This document shows, piece after piece, positions 11,640-21,996 of a stretch of DNA of 64,000 bases. Source of the DNA: Metridium senile (taxonomy: Eukaryota; Cnidaria; Anthozoa; Actiniaria; Metridiidae); the NCBI GenBank assembly GCA_949775045.1, contig OX459095.1, forward strand, positions 37,446,809 through 37,510,808, in the 5' to 3' direction. The notes beneath the pieces were generated by a model. It was given only the letters and a program-made list of their open reading frames with translations. It had not been told where the DNA came from and searched no databases. The position numbers and the translations under genes were made by a program. The number at the start of each line of letters is the position of its first letter. The first letter of the stretch is position 1.

Positions 11640-12909
11640 TAGAGCCAGTAGTTAGGAACCCCTGCAATCTTGCGGAGGTGATCAAAGTGGGAATTTCGTG
11701 TTTTTCTTGCTGTATGTTATCGCACTATTAATGTTGGGAGTTTTGAGCTCTTTCCGTTAGCGTTGACGATAAGCCCAGGAACGCGACGGGCGTACATTAC
11801 TGCCTTGTTGGAGCTGCACAATGAAAGCAGGTATTTTTTGAGTGGTGCGTCGACTTGGAGCTTGTTTGCAAGGTCTGATGTGATCATTGACGCGTTACTT
11901 TGATCGTCTATGAGGGCATAGATGCGGTGGCTCTCGTTTGGGCGATGTTGGTGGTAGATGGTGACTGGGATGACCTTGCTGCATTAGAGGCCGCCTTCTT
12001 CACTATTACATATTGATGTACACTTACAAGAAACCTCCTCGCCGTGCTCTTTATCCTTGTGCAGAAAGCTTGCGTGACGATCCCTCTCGCATTTTCTGCA
12101 CTGAACTTCAGCCTTGCAGTCCTTTGCAATATGATTTGCCTCGAGTCAGCGGAAGCAAAGTTTTGAGTTGAGGATCCAGTCGGACTTTTCCTCGAAGGGC
12201 TTTTCGCCGAATGCTTTGCATTCGTCTGTGTGTCCTTTACGCTGATGAGACAATACTTCTCTTGTTCATAAGTGGTGTCTGTCTTGAGTACTCTTGGTAT
12301 GTTAGGATCCTGTCTGGGAGTATTGTTGACAGTCGTGATTTTGTCGTGATGTTGGTGCTCTGTACGCTGCTTGCAATGACATTTGGATGACTTTTCATTT
12401 TGGCTTGGTTCTTGATCATAGATGCGAACTCGTGGAAATCAGGGTGTGAGTCTTGATTCTTTTCGGCGTGCTTGACTATTTATTTTTTCCACTTGGACCG
12501 CAGGAAGGTCGGCATTGACTCAACTATTGGTCGCAGGACGTTTGGGTAATTCAGGCTGCCAAGTCCAGGAAGATAACCTACCTGGCTGTCAACATCTGCG
12601 CAGAGGTCTGCAAAGGTCTGCAGTCCTGCAAAATCGTCGTCGCGAAATTAGGCTGTTTCTACCATTCGCTCTAGAAGTATGTTAGTGATGGTGGCTGCGC
12701 TACCAAATCGCCTTTTGTAGCTCTTCCCATAGGCTCTAGAGTACCTTGGAAGGGTCTTCGTGCTGCCTCTGGCGGAAGTTGTCTACTACCTCTTGTGCAC
12801 CACCAGTGGTAAAGTTTCTCAAGTAATTTGGTTCTTGGGATGCTGAGACTTCTGCATTAGCGATCATGGCTTTGAACGCTCTCTTCCAGGGATGAAAGAG
12901 ATTCACGTC
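11640..12909 (-). pseudogene. Pao-type gag/aspartic-protease gene (DUF1759/DUF1758-like), 3' part
   Basis: Reading leftward: LFHPWKRAFKAMIANAEVS opens a DUF1759-like capsid region (12909-12730). Then come LWEELQKRFGSAATITNILL, a cysteine-rich stretch with several CxxC pairs (12240-12050), and a DUF1758-like protease region with YALIDDQSNASMITSDLA (about 11930) and EIPTL (11690). There are at least three stops and several frameshifts. This is the downstream half of the gene whose upstream half lies at 18873-19655; the gypsy element sits exactly between them. No RT follows, so it was either a gag-protease-only element or is truncated. Confidence 0.65.
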
Positions 12910-12914
12910 GCCGC

Positions 12915-13097
12915 TGTTACAATATTGGTTGTATTTTAGTATTGCTATCAAGAATACGAGTACGAATGTGTATAACAGTACACGAGCTTTATTACCGTAA
13001 GTAACTACAAGTAATAACTACGACTAGACGGAATCCGAGTCAAGATGATATACCATTACAATTACGTCACACTAGTATACAATTACATATTGTGACA
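12915..13097 (-). repeat. 3' LTR of gypsy element
   Basis: 183 bp, TG...CA ends, two mismatches to the copy at 18685-18867. Next to it at 13098-13105 is the polypurine tract (minus strand GGGGGGA). Confidence 0.95.
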
Positions 13098-13105
13098 TCC
13101 CCCCT
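13098..13105 (-). promoter_or_regulatory. Polypurine tract of gypsy element
   Basis: The minus strand reads AAAGGGGGGGA immediately before the 3' LTR, the expected plus-strand primer for reverse transcription. Confidence 0.85.
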
Positions 13106-13268
13106 TTCACAAAAGATGTAGCATACTAACTTGAACTTTTGATAATTATTGTAGAATGTCAATAAAAAAATGTCACTTCAGTGTCTCATTATTCAGTTCA
13201 TTATTCAAAAAAATCAATTCTTATGATTCAGTTCAATAATAAGTTAAACATCTACTTGATATAATCAT

Positions 13269-14614
13269 TCAAATAGGTAGGAGCTGTCCTTGATCGCTGT
13301 GGGCGTGGTATATCTGTTGCCTCCTCAGGTACAGTGGTCGGGATATGCCGTGTAGACATCTCTGTCTCTTTGTTTGGGTCAGGTTTCTCGTCTTCAGGTG
13401 ACACCTGTTTCTGCGGTAGGTGGCGCCTTCTTGCGTCTCGAGTTCATATGAGCGCTCGTCAAGTCTAGATGCGACTGTTGCCTTCGTCCAGGCTTTGCAT
13501 CCTAGCTGGAACGGCTTTATTCTGACTGTATCACCTTCTTCTAATGACGGTAAGTCCTTTGCCGTACGATTGTAGTACTTGGCTTGTTGGTCTCTGCGCT
13601 TCTTTAGGTCTTTGATCTCCGCTTCAGGGTATACAACTCTGGGCTGAAGAAGTGTTTTGGCTGTTGGTAGAAGGGTTCTGGTTCGTCTGTTGAGAAGTCG
13701 TTGGGCTGGGCTTGACTCCATTCCTTGAGTTGGCGTATTCCTGTAGTCTAGGAATGCCAGGTATGGGTCTGTACCTGCATCAATAGCCTTTCGTAGCAGT
13801 TGCTTTGCTGTCTTGACCGCAGACTTTGCCTTCCCGTTAGCTTGGCTGTTACCAGGGCTGCTCGTTCGGTGGATAACGTCCCATTCTTTAGCGAATTTAG
13901 CAAACTCGTCTGAGGAGAACTGGGGTCCATTGTCGCTTATCACTCTTTCAGGGCATCCATATCGAGCGAAGTGGTTCTTGAGTTTCAAAATGACAGTTGC
14001 AGACCGTGTGTTGAGTGATCAATCTCGAAGAAGTTGCTGTAGTAGTCTGAGGTTACCAAGTAATCTTTGCCATCGAGGGCGAAGAGGTCTGCGCACACCT
14101 ATTCCCAGGGGCGTGTTGTTATTTCATGAGGCATTAGTGTTTCTTTCTGTGGAATTGTTTCATATTTGCGACAAGTCTCACATGTTGAAATCATCTCTTT
14201 GATTTCGTTGGACATTCCAGGCCAGAACAAGGCTTCTCTTGCTCGCCTCAAACACGATCCAATGCCTAAGTGTGAAGAGTGTACTCGTTGTCGCATTTCT
14301 TGGCGCAGACTTTGTGGGACAACTACTCTTTGGCCTCGGAATATAAGTCCGTCTTGGACCGTTAGCTCGTCCCGCACACTGAAGTAAGGTGTGGCTTGTT
14401 CTGGGAGGTCTTTCCTTTCTTCTGGCCAACCACGTAAAATAACTTCTTTCAGAATCTGCAGGGAGTCATCTGCTTCTGTAGCCGTCCTCAGATCCTGGAT
14501 TCTCTCACTGGACATCGGTAGACAACTTGCGTTGTTTACTTCTTCAAACTCTGTTCCAGACGGGTGATCTGTTAAAGGTAGGAAGGCTCGCGAGAGGGTG
14601 TCAGCAAGATGCAT
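13269..14614 (-). pseudogene. Gypsy integrase region
   Basis: 14614-14099 encodes the connection to RNase H (MHLADTLSRAFL), then the HHCC zinc domain (HSSHLG...CETCRKYE) and the start of the core. A TAG at 14096-14098 and an indel near 14010 break the core. 13988-13269 continues with RYGCPERVISDNGPQFSSDEF, NSQANGKAKSAVKTAK (catalytic Asp and Glu-type region) and a chromodomain-free C-terminal segment. An in-frame TGA at 14615-14617 separates it from RNase H. The order and motifs are standard Ty3/gypsy. Confidence 0.9.
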
Positions 14615-14617
14615 GTT

Positions 14618-15990
14618 TCACCCTTGTTCGTAAGTTACCTTGAAGTCGTGCTTTTGCAAACGCATTATCATGCGCTGCAGTTGTGGCGAGGCACAAGTAA
14701 TAGACTTCTTTACTATGATTTCAAGTGGTTTGTGGTCACTGCGGACCGACACGTGTCGACCGAAGGTGTAGTGGTTGAATTTCTCTAGGGCGAAGATAAT
14801 AGCAAGCATATCCTTCTCTATTGTTGCGTATCTCTGCTCGGTTTCTGTCAGGGCTCGGCTTGCATATGCAATGGGTCTTCCTTTCAGTAGTAAGGCTGCT
14901 CCCAGGCCTTTGTTGCTGGCATCGCAGTGTACCTCGAGCTCACCTTCAGGGTCATAGTAGCTCAAGACAGGTGCGCATGTCACTAATCGCTGTACCTCTT
15001 CGAAGGCTTTATCTTGATCCTGGCCCCACTGCCATGGCGTGCTTTTGTGAGTCAGTTTGTGGATGGGCTCCATGCAGTCGGCTATCTTGGGTAGGAATTT
15101 TGCCAGATAGTTGACAAAACCGTTCAATCGCTGTACGCCTTCGACGTCAGTCGGTCTTGGCATCTGTAGTACTGCCGTTACCTTGTCAGGGTCGATCTTC
15201 AGACCTCCACATGAGAACACATGTCCCATGTATGTTACTTCTTTACGTCTCAGTTTTACTTTGTCTGGGGTGAGAGCGACGCCATGTTCTCTACATCTGT
15301 TGAGCAGGTCCACTAGCTTCCTGTCGTGGTCCTCGTTCGCCTCTTTCTCTGGAGCGCCGACACCATATACCAGAACGTCGTCGGTTATGTCAAGGATGCC
15401 ATCTAGACGATCAAGTACCTGGTCAACTCGTTTCTGAAAGATCTCTGATGAGACTGACAGTCCAAAGGGCAATCTTCGCCACCTGTACCTTCCATGGGGC
15501 GTCGAGAAGGTGGTGAGCAGAGTAGATTCGTCATCTAGAACACAGTGGCAGTATCCGGACCGAAAACCAACAGTTGAGAATATTTTAGCTTGTGAAAGCT
15601 CTGGTAGTAGGTCATCGAGTACAGGCAGCTGGTGTCTTTCCCTCTTAAGTGCTTCGTTAAGCGGCTTGGGGTCGATACATATTCTAAGTGCTCCTGACTT
15701 CTTGGTCGCCACTACAACACTGCTTACCCACGGGGTCGGTTCCTCGACCTTGGCTATTACTCCGAGGTCCTCGAGTCGATCCAGTTCCTGTTTGAACTTT
15801 TCCTTCAGTGCGACCGGTGTTCTGCGTGTAGGTGCCACGACAGGCTTGGCGTTCTCGTCTACTTGGAGATGTACTACACCAGGGAAACTTCCAAGCTCTG
15901 ATTTAAATACTTCTGGGTATTCTTGTACGATTAGCTCAAATGTGAGAAGTTGATTAACGCACGAGGGTGACTGTCGTGTGGTTGGTACGA
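14618..15990 (-). pseudogene. Gypsy reverse transcriptase and RNase H
   Basis: The frame is open from 15990 to 14618. It includes the RT entry (PVALKEKFKQELDRLEDLGVI), LRICIDPKPLNEAL, the catalytic DDVLVYG, MGHVFSCGGLKIDP, and RNase H with EVHCDASNKGLGAALLL and SDHKPLE. All RT and RNase H boxes are present and uninterrupted in this section. It stops at the premature TGA that separates it from integrase. Confidence 0.92.
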
Positions 15991-16015
15991 AGTTTCCTTT
16001 GTTTACGGTTATTAA

Positions 16016-17434
16016 GGAGGCTCGGGTCAGTAATTTTCGCGCTCACCCAGCGACGTTTGAAAGGCTGTAGTTCCCGCGTCAGAGGGTATTTTGACAAGGT
16101 TTTTTAACACTTGTCTACATATAGAATAAAGTTTTTAAAAAAGTTATTTTTAATAAAATCGATAATATTTTAGCCGACAAATGATAACGCCGCCGAATTT
16201 CTATGTAGCCTATTTTGGGGAAAAATCGACCTAAACTTTTAAAACCACATAGCCTACTTTAAAGCTGTTACCTAGGTCAACAATCTGGCAAAGTTTAAAA
16301 AAAATTCATCTCACCGATTTTGAGTAAAAACGGGACAATTTTTTTCAGTGCAAAAAATTATTGTTTTATAATATTTACCGATAACAACAGACTTTGAAAA
16401 GATAAATCAAAATCCTTCCAACCAGGTATTAACAGGACATTTTTCTACATTGTCTGTGAATTGCAACAAATTTAGTCCACGGGATGTTTTTTGGGAAAGG
16501 ATATAAATCGGCAAAAGTTTGTCAGTTTTTGTGCAAAACTTCTAATTTTTACTTCTGAGCACGATAACTTTTTTTTATTTTTTAGCTATCAAAAGTTCAC
16601 CATATTTTCAAGTGCCTCTAAATTTTATTGTGATTGAAATATTTTGAGGCGGTCAAATAAAATTCTGAACGTGGGTATAAAAAAGCAAAAGCATGCAAAT
16701 CATGTATAACTCGAAAATCAAAACAAACCGGCCGCTGCAAAGCGAAGGCAAATATACCCACGTTCAGAATTTTATTTGACCACCTCAAAATATTTCAATC
16801 ACTATAAAATTTAGAGACACACTTGAAAATATGGTGAACTTTTGATAGCTAAAAAATAAAAAAACGTTATCAGATTTTTTCGTTAGCGTGCTCAGAAGTA
16901 AAAATTAGAAGTTTTGCACAAAAACTGACAAACTTTTGCCGATTTATATCCTTTCCCAAAAAACATCCCGTGGACTAAATTAGTTGCAATTCACAGACAA
17001 TATAGACAAATGTCCTGTTAATACCTGGCTGGAAGGATTTTGATTTATCTTTTCAAAGTCTGTTGTTATCGGTAAATATTATAAAACAATGAATTTTTGC
17101 TAGGAAAAAAAATGACCCGTTTTTATTCCAAATCGGTGAGATGAATTTTTTTTAAACTTTGCCAGATTGTTGACCTAGGTAACAGCTTTAAAGTAGGCTA
17201 TGTGGTTTTAAAAGTTTAGGTCGATTTTTCCCCAAAATAGGCTACATAGAAATTCGGCGGCGTTATCATTTGTCGGCTAAAATATTATCGACTTTCTTAA
17301 AAATGACTTTTTTAAAAACTTTATTCTATATGTAGACATGTGTTAAAAAATCTTGTCAAAATACCCTCTGACGCGGGAACTACGGCCTTTCAAACGTCGC
17401 TGGGTGAGCGCGAAAAATACTGACCCGAGCCTCC
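16016..17434. mobile_element. 1.4-kb hairpin (foldback) element with TTAA target duplication, piggyBac-like MITE
   Basis: Two arms of about 665 bp are near-perfect inverted copies (start GGAGGCTCGGGTCAG, end CTGACCCGAGCCTCC) around a unique loop at about 16681-16745. It is flanked by TTAA at 16012-16015 and 17435-17438. TTAA duplication and precise boundaries point to a piggyBac- or Kolobok-type transposase acting in trans. No transposase is encoded. It lies inside the gypsy coding region between protease and RT, and removing it with one TTAA keeps the surrounding reading frame. Nearly the whole element is one stem. Confidence 0.9.
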
Positions 17435-17438
17435 TTAA

Positions 17439-17730
17439 GTGCATCTGTTGTGCTGCTTTGGCTCCTAGTAATGGTGTGAGATTTTCACGAACGATTACAA
17501 ACTCTACGGAGAACTTCTTTCCGCTTTGTGGATTCTTTGTGGTGACTCTCGCGGTCCCACGTGGCTTGACCTCTGTCTTGTTCCACATTATTAGCGTTTT
17601 GGTCGTTGGCGTGACTTCATGGCCGTCAATAAATACTCCCGTAGAATATTTATAGACGCACCACAGTCTATTTGAAAACTGACTGGTTTCTCTTTCACGA
17701 GCATTTTGGCATGTATTTCTTTTGGATAAT
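17439..17730 (-). pseudogene. Gypsy aspartic protease
   Basis: The minus strand encodes FQIDCGASINIL at about 17650-17690, a retroviral-type protease active site with DCGA in place of DTGA/DSGA, a variant seen in several invertebrate gypsy proteins. A frameshift near 17640 leads into the rest of the domain, which ends LLGAKAAQQMHL at the hairpin insertion point. Confidence 0.75.
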
Positions 17731-17739
17731 CTGTGTCAT

Positions 17740-18624
17740 CGACTTTACAAATAATCTCCGTGTTGACATGTACACTACCGATGAACTCAACTTCGCTGTC
17801 GGAGTCGTTTTCTGTCGTTGCACTGTAAACTTTGCGGTTTTTCTACAGCATTTAGCAAAGTGATTTGTTCCTCCGCACTTTCGACATTCTTGGCCCCAGG
17901 CCGGGCATTTTTCTTTCTGGAAAGGATGCAATCCGTCGCAGAACTTACACGTGGCTTTTGATTTCTGGGCGTTGACATTCTTGTCATATTTTTGAGATTT
18001 CCGGTTAGATTGATGTGGTTTTGCTTTCGATTTGTAGTTTAAAAAATGGACTTCTTCTATATTACTATTAGATTCAGCAATTGCCTTAAGCTGCGACGAG
18101 GTGGTTTCCATACTTCGACATATGTCAATGCAGCCATTTAGCGTGAGCTTCCTCTGCTGTAAGAGCTTTTTCCTAGTAGCGGTGTTGTTTACTCCAAACA
18201 CGATGCGATCACGTATCAATGAATCTCTCATACAGTCACAAAAGTTACACGTTTGGGATAGTGTGCGTAGCGAAGTAACATAAGCATCAATAGATTCCTC
18301 ATTCTTTTGGTTTCTACTATTAAATAAGTAGCGTTCATATGTTTTGTTCATCTCCCCGATCGTGAATTGTGCAAACTTATTGATAATGGCGCTAAGCGTA
18401 CCTTTGTCTTCCGGTGTGTCGAACGGTAGACCATTGTATATCTTCACGGCTTCTGAACCAATGCAATGAAGGAATAGAGCGACTTTGTATGCTTCTAGTT
18501 GACTGTCGATATTCATGATGATTGAGTAATTCTCCCATGCTTGTTTGAATGTTTTCCAGTTGTCTGCAATGTTATGTTTCGTGTCCAGTGGAGCGGGCGG
18601 GTGAATTCCTTGTATATTAGGCAT
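17740..18624 (-). pseudogene. Gypsy gag
   Basis: Starts at ATG 18624, 60 bp inside the 5' LTR, with MPNIQGIHPPAPLD and a capsid region (WKTFKQAWENY, FLHCIGSEAVKIYNGL). The C-terminus has a zinc-knuckle pair, CKFCDGLHPFQKEKCPA and CRKCGGTNHFAKCC, typical of gypsy nucleocapsids that bind genomic RNA. The frame changes near 17800 before the protease, either by programmed frameshifting or by mutation. Otherwise gag is intact for about 270 residues. Confidence 0.88.
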
Positions 18625-18673
18625 CGAGCGATATTTAGAGGGTTTAGACTTGTCTTTTTTCTGTCTCCCATTA

Positions 18674-18684
18674 CGCTGCCACCA
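18674..18684 (-). promoter_or_regulatory. Primer-binding site, tRNA-Leu type
   Basis: Directly inside the 5' LTR the minus strand reads TGGTGGCAGCG, the complement of an animal tRNA-Leu 3' end (…CGCTGCCACCA). The match is 11 nt. The tRNA assignment is from memory of tRNA-Leu(AAG)-type acceptor stems. Confidence 0.7.
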
Positions 18685-18867
18685 TGTTACAATATTGGTT
18701 GTATTTTAGTATTGCTATCAGGAATACGAGTACGAATGTGTATAACAGTACACGAGCTTTATTACCGTAAGTAACTACAAGTAATAACTACGACTAGACG
18801 GAATCCGAGTCAAGATGATATACCATTACAATTACGTTACACTAGTATACAATTACATATTGTGACA
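18685..18867 (-). repeat. 5' LTR of gypsy element
   Basis: 183 bp, TG...CA, about 99% identical to 12915-13097, followed by target duplication GCCGC at 18868-18872. Confidence 0.95.
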
Positions 18868-18872
18868 GCCGC

Positions 18873-19655
18873 TGAATATATCTGGGTGACATTTAGGGAG
18901 ATTTTGTCTCGAAATCACTGCTACTTATCGTTGATTTGTCGCAGCAAACGTCTCGAACAAGCTGTACTCATTGTTAGGGGTGTTAGGGGTTGACGTTAAT
19001 GGACGCTTGCTCCTTTCTTGCTTAGTCATCACTGGTGTGGCAATTGTGGGTACTCCTTTGCGTGCGGTCCATTGGCATGGCTTTCCGATAGCCGTTGGGT
19101 GTCTGACAGCCGCTGGCTCTCTGATAGCCGTTGGGTGTCTGACAGCTGTTGGCTCTCCAATAGCCGTTGGGTGTCTGACAGCCATTGGCTCTCTGATAGC
19201 CGTTGGGTGTCCTACAGCCGGTGGGTCTTTGATGGCTGGAGTAGCTTGGGCGGCTCGATTCCATGATGCGACCCTGTCTGCGACGGGATCTTCAGACCTT
19301 GTGGGAAACGGCTCAAAGAATTGCTCTTCAGCCCTCAAGGCTTCTTCTATTGCCTGCAATTTTGCGTTTGCGATGGCTTCTGTTCTCTTCGCCTTCAGCA
19401 AGGCCATGGTCGTGTTTTGCTTGTTGCTCTTCCTGGCTCCGTTTCACCTCTGCTTCCTGGAGCAGAGTGCTGTCTCTTTTTCGGTGATCATACTATCGTA
19501 TTCGGCCTGTTTCCTAGCTGATGCCGCTTCGGCTAAGGCTCTTTGTCTCAACACGCTAGACGACGAGACGCGTGATGCGGATTTAAGTCCTCTGCCTCTG
19601 GAGGATTGTGATGATGCATCGTCGGGAGGATCGTTTAGTTTGGTGAGTGTTTAAA
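18873..19655 (-). pseudogene. Pao-type gag/protease gene, 5' part
   Basis: Reading leftward from about 19650: a Ser/Arg-rich start (SSQSSRGRGLKSASR), a long Ala/Glu/Lys helix likely to be coiled coil (RQRALAEAASARKQAEYD, then AKRTEAIANAKLQAIEEALR), a 12-residue tandem repeat region, then the junction CHPDIFSG at 18873. The capsid region continues in phase at 12909 (DVNLFHPW) on the other side of the gypsy element. Frameshifts near 19440 and 19405 and a stop near 18918 show it is dead. Confidence 0.6.
19089..19240 (-). repeat. 36-bp in-frame tandem repeat, about four copies
   Basis: The unit encodes a 12-residue repeat of type PTAIREPAAVRH on the minus strand. Copies differ by a few bases and keep the frame, so the repeat arose while the gag-like gene was still coding. 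Confidence 0.85.
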
Positions 19656-19699
19656 CTAGTACTAATGAAAGTATGTATGCCAACTAAACACACGCCGTC

Positions 19700-20380
19700 T
19701 CTTGCCGCTAAGCAAAAAATAAAAATGATGTCTTATCAAGATTTCCCCCCCCGTTTTCTTAGCCGTACTACTAAAAGACGCAGCAAAAGTTTGACGTCTA
19801 AACTGGGCCTTACAAAATTAAATTACCTGTTGTTAGTAGCGACAAATTATTTTTTGAATTTGAACAAGAACACCGCCTAGCTTTTTATCTAACAGCTTTA
19901 TGAAACTGCTCTACGATTTATCGATCGAGTTGCTAACTTACCAACATTCTTGCCCAACACTTCAGTTTAAAGTCGGCAAGACCTGAGCCATGTGCTTTAC
20001 GTAGCCTTGACAAGTAGTCATTGAAAAGGCTCCTCTCTTCTTCGGTGGAATCGTTTTCTACAAATTTAAAGGCATACACTAAATTCGCGATATCAAGACA
20101 TTAATCTATTATAGATATTCTACTGTAAATATAGCAATGTAGCATTTTTAAACCCATAATAAAGGTATAAATTAGAATAAAAATAGATAAGAAGTAGCAT
20201 TTTATAATGTATTCGTTTTTGATAGTGTTTCCTTTAAATTTTACGAATGATTCTAAAATCTAAAACCTTATTAAACATAACTATTCAGTAAACAGTCCGA
20301 TTTATCAAGCAAAACAAAAGAAACAGACAGCTAGCATAATGGTTGTTCTCCTTTTTGAATTGTGTCGAGTACTCAGTATA
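19700..20380. other. No gene seen
   Basis: AT-rich sequence without a supported frame, domain or repeat. Confidence 0.4.
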
Positions 20381-20399
20381 CCTACTTTTGTTCTTGTTT

Positions 20400-20794
20400 T
20401 GTTGACGCCTTGAAATCAAGACACATGACTTCGTCGTCACTGTCGTCGTCCACGGCCACTCGTACTCGCTTCTTTGCAAACTCGCTTTTTGGGAATGTGC
20501 ATATGGCTCAACCAAAATGTGATATAGTTTTGGCTTTCAGTTAAATAGGCCTCTTAGGTGTTCATCTGTGCAAATCGTCAGTTTTCTCCCTCTTGCGCCA
20601 AAATAGCCAACAACAAAGCTACTGGCGTCCTTTGCTGGGCTTATTTCTTCTGCATGTTTGTCCACTAAATAGTTTTTAAACTCTTGGACATTTTTGAATA
20701 CTGGTACTTCTCTCAAAGAAAACATGGAAGACTGATTTTTGTTCTTATGCCTATAAACTTTTAGCATTACATTAATGCCTACTGTGTAGGCCAT
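20400..20794 (-). pseudogene. Unknown protein fragment, ATG start and acidic tail
   Basis: ATG at 20794 opens an 85-codon frame (SLREVPVFKNVQEFKNYLVDK, then FVVGYFGARGRKLTICTDEHL) that looks like a folded N-terminal domain. A stop follows, and on the same strand another frame gives KKRVRVAVDDDSDDEVMCLDF, an acidic-basic linker. Proteins with a 'SLRxVPVFxxVxEFxxYL' start followed by an acidic linker recur in multicopy cnidarian genes as I remember them. Function unknown; frames suggest decay or an unrecognised intron. Confidence 0.35.
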
Positions 20795-20829
20795 GGCTCT
20801 TTCAAAAATCCCGCGTCACCTCAGACAAG

Positions 20830-21992
20830 CATGCTGTTAATTTAATTGAATATACATATTTCCCATGATCCCCCACGCCACTAGTTTATACGCTTTTCGC
20901 TTCACGGGTGTCAAAGTTTCTCGGAAACGGTGTATCATTTGCACTCTATAAGAATATAAGTGTTAAAATTCTGAAACTAACTGTTTATCTAAAATCTTCT
21001 AATCTTTTAATAACTTTTGTTTTTATTCAATTTTGACCCCTCTTTCTCAAGCACACAGTTCTCAAAATGTTGAAATATACAATGGATTTTCCAGCATTTA
21101 GGAAATATTCCTGAGGAGAGTGATCGTCAAAGATCTTGGTCGCAAGGAGTGTGAATTTGTAAGCGAAATAATCGGGTTGGTATGTTATCGGGCCCCGAAG
21201 CTTTATTGGAATTTTATCCAAGCAATAACGCCGGCATCTTGTGATAGAAATGCCTCTTTCTAACTTTACATTCCAATTATTTTTAAATTTCAAAGGAATA
21301 TTGAAAAGACTTTAAAGTGAGCCGGCATGTTTGTATTCATTAAATCCATTGATGTTTGTATTATGCGTTAAACATTTCTATCCCGTAGATAGTCTACAAA
21401 ATAATTAATCAATTTAATTGTCCAGTCTAATTTAAAGATGATTAACTGGAGTCGAAGAAATCGTCGCCTGGAATTGTGCACAACTTGAAATGAAGAAAGA
21501 TCGCGTTCGACACGTTGTTAAAGGATGTCATGAAAGTGAGGCACTCATCACTGTGCAAGCTTTGCGCAGGGGTTTCTCTGACTTTGTCAACGCAAAACCT
21601 ACTTGAGTAAGTACTTTTCAATCATCAGTTAGCAACATTGATTTAGTTCGTTTGTCGATGAAGATGGCTTTGCAAAAACTATTTATTCACAGCGTATCGA
21701 GTAAACATCAAGAAACTTAAAAATTCCTTGGCAGGCCAACGTCACCAAATCTCAGAATATTGTAGGCACAAATATGTATCGAAGGACTACTCCGAAAAAT
21801 ACTAATAGGTTTTTGTATATCTCATTATTACTGATTTTTTAGGGCCATCAACTTCTATGGTGGCTCATGACCCACATTTCAAATCCTATTTAATGGATAA
21901 AATCAGCTCACAAAAACAGCATTTATAGTTTGTTAATCCGCGTTTTGCGGGTTTTGTCATTGCAGTCGATCTTTCCTTGTACACAAAACAGC
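20830..21992. other. No supported gene
   Basis: Only short frames such as 21293-21027 minus, with no domain, start context or repeat support. Confidence 0.4.
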
Positions 21993-21996
21993 ATTT

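Larger units (their letters stand above)
12915..18867 (-). mobile_element. Ty3/gypsy LTR retrotransposon, complete ends, decayed coding region
   Basis: Both ends are 183-bp LTRs beginning TGTTACAATATT and ending ATATTGTGACA, flanked by a 5-bp target duplication GCCGC (12910-12914 and 18868-18872). It lies on the minus strand: primer site next to the right LTR, polypurine tract next to the left LTR. Order is gag (18624 leftward), protease, RT-RNase H, integrase. Length is 5953 bp, of which 1.4 kb is a later hairpin insertion. The LTRs differ at only two sites (A/G and C/T), so insertion was fairly recent, yet the coding region carries two in-frame stops and several frameshifts. Confidence 0.95.

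Noticed and set aside
14775..15953. Plus-strand open frames of 60-147 codons
   Set aside because: Antisense shadows of the gypsy RT frame.
21027..21293. 88-codon minus frame
   Set aside because: No domain, no splice signals and no similarity to its neighbours; kept only as unsupported.
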